A stretch of DNA of 5,125 nucleotides from Betaproteobacteria bacterium (lineage in GTDB: Bacteria; Pseudomonadota; Gammaproteobacteria; Burkholderiales; JAHFRG01). Below the pieces are notes generated by a model. It made no database searches. It worked only from the letters and a program-made list of their open reading frames with translations, and had not been told where the DNA came from. The position numbers and the translations under genes are program-made. Positions 1 to 5,125 of this stretch are shown here, piece by piece (within the stretch, counting starts at the first letter, position 1; each line of letters begins with the position of its first letter). Location of the stretch: contig JAHFRG010000009.1 of assembly GCA_023258935.1 (NCBI GenBank), positions 1-5,125 on the forward strand, written 5' to 3'.

Positions 1-72
1 CTGAGCTTGGCGAGTCTGCCTAAACGAGTAGCGCCGGGATACTCAGTGTCGATGCGAACGTGGAATGGAAAC

Positions 73-95
73 TGAGCGCAAGAAAATTGCGCTCA
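73..95. other. Perfect 9-bp inverted repeat (hairpin)
   Basis: TGAGCGCAA (73-81) and TTGCGCTCA (87-95) are perfect reverse complements around the 5-base loop GAAAA. The left arm begins with the TGA that closes the frame entering from the left edge, so this may be a terminator for an upstream plus-strand gene. There is no run of T after either arm, so a classical intrinsic terminator is not supported. It could also be an operator or an RNA hairpin. Confidence 0.4.
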
Positions 96-172
96 ACGTG
101 GACAAGCTGCTGCTGACGGATTGACATCCAAGTGCGTTGCGCAATGACGAGAAACATGACGAAAGTGGGTTT

Positions 173-200
173 TTGTTGATCTAGATCAAATACCAATAAT
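173..200 (+). promoter_or_regulatory. Possible sigma70-type promoter overlapping the FNR box
   Basis: TTGTTG (173-178, three of six matches to TTGACA) and AATAAT (195-200, five of six matches to TATAAT) are separated by 16 bp. If used, transcription would begin near 207 and give a leader of roughly 160 nt before the cytochrome start. The FNR-type palindrome would then lie over the -35 and spacer, a position usually linked to repression. The alternative is an activator-dependent promoter with a poor -10 near 212-217 (TAGCCT), which would put the palindrome at about -41.5. Sequence alone does not choose between them. Confidence 0.3.
176..189. promoter_or_regulatory. FNR/ANR-type (CRP-FNR family) binding site
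   Basis: The 14 bases TTGAT-CTAG-ATCAA are a perfect palindrome and match the FNR/ANR/DNR consensus TTGAT-N4-ATCAA at all ten defined positions. Regulators with this specificity sense loss of oxygen through an iron-sulfur cluster, or nitric oxide in the DNR/NNR branch. The only nearby gene reading away from it is the decaheme cytochrome gene starting 176 bp further on, so it probably controls the mtrA-mtrB pair according to oxygen or NO. Whether it activates or represses is not clear, because the start of transcription is unknown. Confidence 0.65.
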
Positions 201-319
201 GCAAGCTCAATTAGCCTAGCCCAAGCGCTGGATCGATTGTCACTACGGCATTAAGCACAAGAGCCGAAAGGCCACGAGTCGCAGGGAATGAAGATAGCAT
301 GAGCGGGGGCGCCCCGGAT

Positions 320-352
320 AGCCTGAGGGCTGCGCAGCAGCAAATCTTCAGG
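320..352 (+). other. Possible alternative RNA hairpins next to the mtrA ribosome binding site
   Basis: AGCC (320-323) can pair with GGCT (328-331) around the loop TGAG. Alternatively CCTGA (322-326) can pair with TCAGG (348-352), enclosing the self-complementary GCTGCGCAGC (329-338) and covering the first two G residues of the Shine-Dalgarno GGGAGG (351-356). The two folds share bases 322-326, so they exclude each other. This is visible complementarity only; the helices are short and no known riboswitch class was recognised with confidence. Confidence 0.25.
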
Positions 353-356
353 GAGG
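351..356 (+). promoter_or_regulatory. Ribosome binding site of the decaheme cytochrome gene
   Basis: GGGAGG lies 9 bases before the ATG at 366-368, a near-ideal Shine-Dalgarno sequence at good spacing. It fixes the start at 366, the position that also gives a complete signal peptide. Confidence 0.8.
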
Positions 357-365
357 TACCGTGTA

Positions 366-1352
366 ATGAAATTTAAGAAACAAATAGCCGGACTGCAAAG
401 CCTGATCCTGGTGCTGGGCATGGTTATTGCCGCTTATGCTGCCGCGGCGGTCGAAAAAGCAGAAGAAGAATCAGCCAAGGCACCGCCCAAAGACCTTGTT
501 CTCAGGGACGATGCAAAGTGCACGCGCTGCCACAATGAGGGTGAAGAATATCCGGTCCTGATGATTGGCAGGACCAAGCATGGCACCGTCGCCGATACCC
601 GCACGCCGACATGCACCAGTTGCCACGGCGACAGCGAATCACACCTCGTTAAGCGCGAAGGCGAGAAACGGCCCAAGCCTGACCGCATGTTCGTCAAGAA
701 TTCCACGACTCCGATCGTAGAACGCAACCAGGCCTGCTTGACCTGCCACCAGGGCGGCAAGCGCATCCATTGGCAGGGGAGCGTGCACCAGAACCGCGAA
801 CTCGCCTGCACCACCTGCCACCAGATTCATACTGACCGCGATACGGTCCGCGAGAGGATCGCTCAGATGGATGTGTGCTTCACCTGCCACAAAGAGCAGC
901 GCGTCCAGATCATCCGTCCTTACCGCCATCCGATTCTGGAAGGTAAAGTCGTTTGCTCCGACTGTCATAACCCGCACGGTTCGGTAGCGCCGGTGTTGAT
1001 GGTACGAAACAGCATCACCGAAACCTGCTACACCTGCCACATGGAGAAGCGCGGGCCGTTCGTCCGCAACCACCCGCCGGTGCAGGATAACTGCGCGTAC
1101 TGCCACAACCCGCACGGCACGACCATTCCCAATCTTCTCAAGGTGCGGCCGCCTTACCTTTGCCAGGAGTGCCACGAGCCGACCCAGCATCGAGGCGGCA
1201 TTCCGAATATCGCTGGGAATAGTACCAGAGGCAGCAACCAGGCGGGGATCATATTGGCGCGGGGTTGCGTGAACTGCCATACCAGCATCCACGGCACCAA
1301 TAACCCGTCACCAACTAATTCTGGTGCGGGCGATAGGGGTTTCAGGCGATGA
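366..1352 (+). CDS. mtrA: Periplasmic decaheme c-type cytochrome, MtrA/MtoA/PioA (DmsE) family
   Basis: This 328-residue protein, close to the roughly 330 residues usual for MtrA, is the multiheme wire that carries electrons between periplasm and cell surface inside an outer-membrane barrel. A basic N-terminus and hydrophobic stretch (about 8-28, ending in an alanine run) form a Sec signal peptide. Ten CXXCH heme-attachment motifs start at residues 52, 83, 124, 148, 171, 197, 221, 243, 266 and 301. Eleven further histidines (72, 93, 135, 141, 155, 188, 204, 236, 250, 275, 309) are enough to supply a distal ligand to every heme, as expected for bis-histidine hemes; NPHG follows motifs 6 and 8. 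The barrel gene follows after 23 bp, so they form one operon. The symbol is the family founder's; mtoA or pioA may be the closer name. Electron direction is unknown, and a DmsE role would need a DMSO reductase, which is absent here. Confidence 0.95.
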   Translation: MKFKKQIAGLQSLILVLGMVIAAYAAAAVEKAEEESAKAPPKDLVLRDDAKCTRCHNEGEEYPVLMIGRTKHGTVADTRTPTCTSCHGDSESHLVKREGEKRPKPDRMFVKNSTTPIVERNQACLTCHQGGKRIHWQGSVHQNRELACTTCHQIHTDRDTVRERIAQMDVCFTCHKEQRVQIIRPYRHPILEGKVVCSDCHNPHGSVAPVLMVRNSITETCYTCHMEKRGPFVRNHPPVQDNCAYCHNPHGTTIPNLLKVRPPYLCQECHEPTQHRGGIPNIAGNSTRGSNQAGIILARGCVNCHTSIHGTNNPSPTNSGAGDRGFRR

Positions 1353-1363
1353 CATAAGCCGAT

Positions 1364-1368
1364 GGGAG
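1364..1368 (+). promoter_or_regulatory. Ribosome binding site of the mtrB-type gene
   Basis: GGGAG lies 7 bases before the ATG at 1376-1378, inside the 23-bp gap after the cytochrome stop codon. It supports separate initiation on a shared transcript and fixes the start that gives the barrel protein its signal peptide. Confidence 0.7.
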
Positions 1369-1375
1369 ATCAATC

Positions 1376-3472
1376 ATGGATACTCATACACGATACAGCT
1401 TCCCACTCGCAGTCGCGCTGCTTGCCGCATTCTGGCAGACGGCGCAAGCCTCAGATGAGGCTGAAATCTACCGGCTTATCACGCCTGAGAGCACGATCAG
1501 CAGTTTCGGTGTCGGCTATGTAGGCACCAATAACGGTGCGTATTTCGGAGAGTACAACGGCATGAACGAGCGGAGCGCCTTTGGGCTGCTGGGTGCGTCT
1601 ATAGTGAAGCGCGATAATGAAACGGGAACCTGGTACAAGTTCACCACAACTAATCTCGGGCTGGAAGACCGGAATATCCGCTGGGAGCAGGAGCGGCAGG
1701 GCGACTGGGGCTACTCGATAGATTACAGCCAAATACCCCGCTATAACCCGTTCACCATAATCACTAGGCTGGGAGGAATCGGCACTACTACCCAGACCAT
1801 TAACGGCCTCGGCGCTGCGCAAAATGTGGAATTGAAGACCGAGCGCAAGAGATTCACCATCGACTTGAACAAGTATCTGCCTGCGGGGTACGACTTTAAG
1901 GTGCGCTACATCCATGAGGATAAGACCGGCGACCGCATGTACGGGCAAGGTGACCCTACGGCGCCTAACACAGTAAACTTCCTGGCGGAGCCAATCAACT
2001 GGACCACTCAGCAAGCTGAAGCGATTCTGAGCTACACCGGCGAAGACCTGCAGCTTTCCGGAGGCTATTACGGAGCCTGGTTCGATAATAGCAACCCCGC
2101 TCTCAATATTATCAATGGCGCCGGCGGCAATCCGCCGGCCGTGACCTCGCTAAGTCCGATGGCTCTGCCGCCAGGCAACCACTCGAATCAGGCGAACCTT
2201 TCCGGCGGTTATAATTTCAGCCCGACCACGCGCGGCAACTTCAAGGCCGCATATACCCAGCAGCTCCAGAGCCAGGCTTTTGTCGTTCCGGCTTTACCGG
2301 GCACCAGTAACCTGCAGGGACGCGTTGACACGTATTTGGGGCAAGCGGGACTGACGAGCCAGCTCACGAACAAACTCTCGATGTTGGCCGATGTCCGTTA
2401 TGAAAACCGTGACGACAAGACCCCAATCTTAACGTATTTCACCCCCGCCACCGGGACGCAGGATGGCACCAATGAACCGCGCTCAATCAGGACCTATGAC
2501 GGCAAGCTGCAAGCCAGTTACGTGTTGCCGATGGGTTTCCGCTTCACCGGCGGCGGAGAGTACATAGTCAAGGATCGCAATGAATTTGCTATACGCTCGG
2601 TCAGCTTCAGGAACAAAACCTATGAAATGAACTATCTTGGCGAACTGCGCCGCGCCATTTCCGAAACTGTCACCGGGGCCGTGTCCTACGTACACAGCGA
2701 TCGCTGGGGCTCGCCTTTTCTGACAAACGTGGCATTTGGTACCGGCGTCGTCGGCAGCAATAATATCGCCCCACTTTATCTGGCCAACCGCACTGCGGAT
2801 ACGGTTAAGGTGAGCACCAACTGGACGCCGACTGAGAAGCTGTCGTTCCAAGCCTTCGGCAGCGGCGGCTGGGTTGACTATAGCAGCAGGTATAACCTCG
2901 TCAATAACCAGAATCTCGGATTGTCATCGGGCCAAACGCAGAATTATTCTGCCGATGCCACCTATGTCTTCACTGAAAAGTGGCAGGCGAACGCTTGGTA
3001 TTCGCGCAACGACATTCGTGTCAGCCAGTCAACCTGCACGGGTGCTACCGGCAGTCCGGCCACATGCCCGTTTGGAGCTTCTTGGGGGGTCTGGCTCCAA
3101 AATGTTTCGAACAGTTTTGGAGTCGGCACGAAAGGCAAGGTTACTAGTCAGCTCGAAGTCGGCGCGGATGTGGAATACTCCAACATCGCCGACCATTACC
3201 CGATGGCGAGGTTACAACCCCCTACAGGACCAGTTGGGTTCGCGCCTGAAATCAACACCCAGATTTTTGACGTGAAACTAAACGCGAAGTACGCGCTGCA
3301 GAAGAACATGGGTTTCCGCTTCAATTACATCTATAACCACTTCAGGACCAACGACTGGACTTGGAATAACTGGACTGGCAATAGCGGTTACACGGACGGC
3401 ACGAGGGTAACCCAATCTAACAATCAGGTCGTTAACTTCATTGGATTGGCCTATTATTACACTTTTCAATAG
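1376..3472 (+). CDS. mtrB: MtrB/MtoB/PioB-family decaheme-associated outer-membrane beta-barrel
   Basis: This 698-residue protein fits the large outer-membrane porin that sheathes an MtrA-type decaheme cytochrome. Residues 1-25 form a signal peptide ending AQA before Ser26. The rest has no long hydrophobic helix. It shows alternating polar and aromatic strands rich in Tyr, Trp, Asn, Gly and Thr, with long Gly/Asn/Pro-rich segments (for example 240-270 and 353-370) that look like surface loops. The C-terminus (FIGLAYYYTFQ) is an amphipathic final strand of the kind recognised by the BAM machinery, though Gln rather than Phe is last. The only cysteines are Cys554 and Cys564; the N-terminal CXXC of Shewanella MtrB is absent. 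Pairing with the decaheme gene is the defining context of the family. The symbol is family-level; mtoB or pioB may fit better. Confidence 0.93.
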   Translation: MDTHTRYSFPLAVALLAAFWQTAQASDEAEIYRLITPESTISSFGVGYVGTNNGAYFGEYNGMNERSAFGLLGASIVKRDNETGTWYKFTTTNLGLEDRNIRWEQERQGDWGYSIDYSQIPRYNPFTIITRLGGIGTTTQTINGLGAAQNVELKTERKRFTIDLNKYLPAGYDFKVRYIHEDKTGDRMYGQGDPTAPNTVNFLAEPINWTTQQAEAILSYTGEDLQLSGGYYGAWFDNSNPALNIINGAGGNPPAVTSLSPMALPPGNHSNQANLSGGYNFSPTTRGNFKAAYTQQLQSQAFVVPALPGTSNLQGRVDTYLGQAGLTSQLTNKLSMLADVRYENRDDKTPILTYFTPATGTQDGTNEPRSIRTYDGKLQASYVLPMGFRFTGGGEYIVKDRNEFAIRSVSFRNKTYEMNYLGELRRAISETVTGAVSYVHSDRWGSPFLTNVAFGTGVVGSNNIAPLYLANRTADTVKVSTNWTPTEKLSFQAFGSGGWVDYSSRYNLVNNQNLGLSSGQTQNYSADATYVFTEKWQANAWYSRNDIRVSQSTCTGATGSPATCPFGASWGVWLQNVSNSFGVGTKGKVTSQLEVGADVEYSNIADHYPMARLQPPTGPVGFAPEINTQIFDVKLNAKYALQKNMGFRFNYIYNHFRTNDWTWNNWTGNSGYTDGTRVTQSNNQVVNFIGLAYYYTFQ

Positions 3473-3518
3473 TGGGTTTCCCGCACGCGGTTGAAGCAGA
3501 CTGAATGAGTTCGCCGCG
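3473..3518. other. Short convergent intergenic gap between mtrB and ccmI
   Basis: The two stop codons face each other across 46 bp. CGCGG (3486-3490) could pair with CCGCG (3514-3518) across a 23-base loop, and CCGC/GCGG (3514-3517/3522-3525) forms a 4-bp stem reaching into the ccmI stop and followed by ATTTCT on the plus strand. Both are weak, so I see no convincing intrinsic terminator. Transcripts from the two operons may overlap at their ends. Confidence 0.4.
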
Positions 3519-4742
3519 CTAGCGGATTTCTGTATCGATTAATACCGTGATTCCTGCGGCACCATTGCTCACAGTGCCGCTCATGCCCTGCAAATCGCCT
3601 GCCCGCGGTGCGGCATTGGATGACTTCGAAATGCGCGCGCCGACCACCAGCTGCGGGAATTTTGACATCTTCATGTCGGGCGCCATTGCCATTGAATCAT
3701 CCAGCTTGAATGCTGCCGGCAATTCGCGCGCCTGTTTGCGCACAATCGCAAGCGGCATGCGCGGGCCCTCGGCTGCGCGCGCGAAGATGAACACGGTATC
3801 AGTCGGGGCAACTTTATTTGCCAGCTCCGGCGCAAGCTTCACCACGCCGCTTACTCCGCTTGCGGCTGCGGCCGCGCTCGGCACCAGCGCAGCCTCGCGC
3901 CCGCTCCCCAGATTGCCAAGTTCCCGCGCCTCAGCGATGCTGGCGCTGACCGAGCGCGCGAATTCGTTGTCTTGAGGGATCAGGCGCAAAAGGTGTTCCC
4001 AGTTATTTACTGCATTCCGATAGTCTTTTTTCTCGAACGCAACGGTACCGGCCAGCGCCAGCGCTTTCGGATTATCAGGATCGATCTTGAGCGCACGCTC
4101 GATTATTTGTTCGGGTTTGCCTTGCAAGTGCTCACCTTGCGTCATCCCCAGAATATCGGCGTAATCAGCCAGCACTTGTGCGTCGCCCGGCAAGCGTTCA
4201 ACTGCATTGGCGTAAGCTTTGGCGGCTTCGTCATAGCGGCCGAGTGCGCCGTAGGAGCGCCCCAGCATCACCCAACCCTGGGCGTCATCGGGGTTCGCTT
4301 TCAGGCGTTCGGCAAGGCGGCTGATCATCGCCTGGATCTGCTGCACGTTAACCCCATGAGCGGCCGTATCCGCGTCCGCCGGCGCTAGCGCTTGCGGGTT
4401 TCCCACGGTGAAATACAGGCCCACCGCGCACAGCGGTATGGCGAGCGCGAGCGCTATGGCCGTGCCACGCCACTTCTGATGCTGAACCAAGGCACTGTCC
4501 GGGCGGCTCAAGTCTTCGAGCAGGCGCGCCTCGATCTCGCGGCGCGCCTGCTCATAAAGCTCGGAACTCAGGCTGCCTGCGCGCAGATCGGCTTCGAGTT
4601 CGCGCAGCTGATCGCGATAAATCGCGACATTCGCCGAGCTGCTTGATACGCGGCCGCCACTCCTGCTTCGCAGCAGCGGCACCACCACCAGCAGCATAGC
4701 AACTGCGATGAACACTATTCCTATGAGCCAGAATGCAATCAT
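3519..4742 (-). CDS. ccmI: Cytochrome c maturation protein CcmI (CycH-like), full length
   Basis: This is a 407-residue System I component that binds the C-terminal part of apocytochromes c in the periplasm and hands them to the CcmF/H heme-ligation complex. Two membrane helices (about 2-24 and 92-113) flank a charged segment (41-80, rich in Arg, Glu and Leu) with the usual leucine-zipper-like character. The periplasmic part starts with TPR helices (about 136-256, including GRYDEAAKAYANAVERLPGD and a third repeat near 223-256). It ends in the C-terminal domain of long CcmI proteins (about 296-407), recognisable by DTVFIFARA, PRMPLAIVR, LDDSMAMAPDMKMS and ARISKS. The start ATG overlaps the ccmH stop as ATGA with no clear Shine-Dalgarno sequence, so translation is probably coupled. 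The full-length two-part form is typical of many beta- and gammaproteobacteria. Confidence 0.95.
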   Translation of the reverse strand: MIAFWLIGIVFIAVAMLLVVVPLLRSRSGGRVSSSSANVAIYRDQLRELEADLRAGSLSSELYEQARREIEARLLEDLSRPDSALVQHQKWRGTAIALALAIPLCAVGLYFTVGNPQALAPADADTAAHGVNVQQIQAMISRLAERLKANPDDAQGWVMLGRSYGALGRYDEAAKAYANAVERLPGDAQVLADYADILGMTQGEHLQGKPEQIIERALKIDPDNPKALALAGTVAFEKKDYRNAVNNWEHLLRLIPQDNEFARSVSASIAEARELGNLGSGREAALVPSAAAAASGVSGVVKLAPELANKVAPTDTVFIFARAAEGPRMPLAIVRKQARELPAAFKLDDSMAMAPDMKMSKFPQLVVGARISKSSNAAPRAGDLQGMSGTVSNGAAGITVLIDTEIR

Positions 4743-5125
4743 CGGACTTTAGCATCGCCGCCGGATTTGAGCAGCTTAGCTGCGCGTGCGTGCTCCGCAT
4801 CGGAAAGTTCCATCCCGGCAGTCTTCCTGCGGCGCGCCAAACGGTAAAATAGCGCGGCCAGCCCCGCCGCCAAAAACAACAAGGGACCGAACCAAAGCAA
4901 AATCGTGGAGCCTTTCAGCGGCGGACGGTACAGCACGAAATCGCCATAGCGCGCAACCATGTAATCGATGATTTCCCGGTCGCTCATGCCTTGCTTCATT
5001 TTTTCGCGGATTTGTTTCTTGAGGTCCACGGCAAGCTCGGCGGGCGAGTCGGCGATGGTTTGGTTCTGGCACACCAGGCAGCGTAGATTCGCAGCGAGCT
5101 CCATGACGCGCTCATTCAGCTGCGG
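4739..5125 (-). CDS. ccmH: Cytochrome c maturation thiol protein CcmH (CcmL/CycL type), N-terminus cut by the window edge
   Basis: The visible 128 residues lack only the signal peptide and first few mature residues; the frame stays open through the edge (PQLNERV before the first visible Met). I therefore treat the ATG at 5102-5104 as internal. The active-site motif LRCLVCQNQ, with its CXXC pair at visible residues 16 and 19, is the redox-active thiol pair that reduces or resolves disulfides in the apocytochrome CXXCH before heme ligation. The three-helix domain continues with IADSPAELAVDLKKQIREKM, SDREIIDYMVARYGDFVLYRPP, then one membrane helix (about visible residues 75-95) and a short charged tail. 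The stop overlaps the ccmI start by ATGA. The remaining ccm genes are expected to the right, upstream in this operon. Confidence 0.95.
   Translation of the reverse strand, partial: PQLNERVMELAANLRCLVCQNQTIADSPAELAVDLKKQIREKMKQGMSDREIIDYMVARYGDFVLYRPPLKGSTILLWFGPLLFLAAGLAALFYRLARRRKTAGMELSDAEHARAAKLLKSGGDAKVR

Larger units (their letters stand above)
1..365 (+). other. Non-coding leader upstream of the decaheme cytochrome gene
   Basis: No convincing gene lies here. One plus-strand frame is open from the left edge to a TGA at 73-75 (24 codons), and a 19-codon frame runs from ATG 65 to TGA 122-124. Neither resembles a family I recognise, though the first could be the very end of a gene outside the window. 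The stretch holds a perfect hairpin (73-95), a second TTGCGC palindrome (137-144), a short direct repeat (144-162), an FNR-type palindrome (176-189) and a GC-rich, hairpin-prone part (about 240-350) ending in the ribosome binding site. The length and content suggest the regulatory region and 5' untranslated leader of the two-gene operon that follows. Confidence 0.6.

Noticed and set aside
99..113. A GG-N10-GC spacing (TGG at 99-101, GC at 112-113) as a sigma54 promoter.
   Set aside because: Only the GG/GC spacing and part of TTGC fit; the rest of the TGGCACG block does not match. Such spacing is common by chance.
121..148. A perfect TTGACA -35 element at 121-126.
   Set aside because: The best -10 at acceptable spacing (AATGAC, 143-148) matches only three of six bases, so a promoter here is not supported on its own.
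322..366. The TAA at 364-366 overlaps the cytochrome ATG (TAATG), suggesting translational coupling to an upstream gene.
   Set aside because: That frame runs back only to a TAG at 319-321 and contains no plausible start codon, so there is no upstream gene to couple.
299..376. A 25-codon frame (ATG 299 to TAA 374-376) overlapping the cytochrome start, as a possible leader peptide.
   Set aside because: Its nearest Shine-Dalgarno-like bases (AGGG at 283-286) are about 12 bases away, and it has no regulatory codon run or recognisable composition. Overlap by chance is the simpler reading.
434..1292. Two long minus-strand frames lying over the decaheme cytochrome gene.
   Set aside because: They are antisense to ten conserved CXXCH motifs, have no signal of a protein family and no ribosome binding site; they are explained by the GC-rich coding strand.
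3514..3531. CCGC-GCTA-GCGG followed by ATTTCT as an intrinsic terminator for the mtrB operon.
   Set aside because: The stem has only 4 bp and the T-rich tail is short and interrupted; it also overlaps the ccmI stop codon.
3547..4646. Plus-strand frames over ccmI and a plus-strand frame inside the barrel gene (2874-3275).
   Set aside because: Translations show low-complexity or family-free sequence, while the overlapping ccmI and mtrB frames carry clear family motifs.
5102..5104. The ATG at 5102-5104 as the true start of ccmH.
   Set aside because: The frame is open upstream to the window edge with sequence typical of CcmH (LNERV before the LRCLVCQNQ region), and a start here would leave the protein without its signal peptide.

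Overview
This window looks like chromosomal DNA of a Gram-negative proteobacterium, most likely a betaproteobacterium; that placement is inferred from moderately high GC, the style of the Ccm proteins and the type of outer-membrane electron conduit. It has two convergent gene pairs, both concerned with c-type cytochromes.

Left half, plus strand. A leader of about 365 bp holds a perfect FNR/ANR-type palindrome (TTGATCTAGATCAA, 176-189), a weak sigma70-like promoter around it, and a GC-rich, hairpin-prone stretch before a strong ribosome binding site. Next come a periplasmic decaheme c-type cytochrome of the MtrA/MtoA/PioA/DmsE family (366-1352, ten CXXCH motifs) and, 23 bp later, an MtrB/MtoB/PioB-family outer-membrane beta-barrel (1376-3472). 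In known systems these two form a porin-cytochrome complex, with the barrel sheathing the multiheme wire so that electrons cross the outer membrane. The direction here (Fe(II) or other electron-donor oxidation, or metal or mineral reduction) cannot be read from sequence. The barrel lacks the N-terminal CXXC reported for metal-reducing gammaproteobacterial MtrB, which leans toward the MtoAB/PioAB type.

Right half, minus strand. The end of a System I cytochrome c maturation operon: ccmH (cut by the right edge) overlaps ccmI by ATGA. CcmH and CcmI take part in presenting apocytochrome cysteines for heme attachment. Ten hemes must be attached to the neighbouring decaheme protein, so the two pairs are functionally related although divergently regulated.

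The pairs meet tail to tail with only 46 bp between the mtrB and ccmI stop codons and no convincing terminator. No tRNA, rRNA, CRISPR array, insertion sequence or phage gene was seen. The gene families are all known. The parts worth a second look are the regulatory leader, the apparently two-gene conduit with no third component in the window, and the cysteine arrangement of the barrel.
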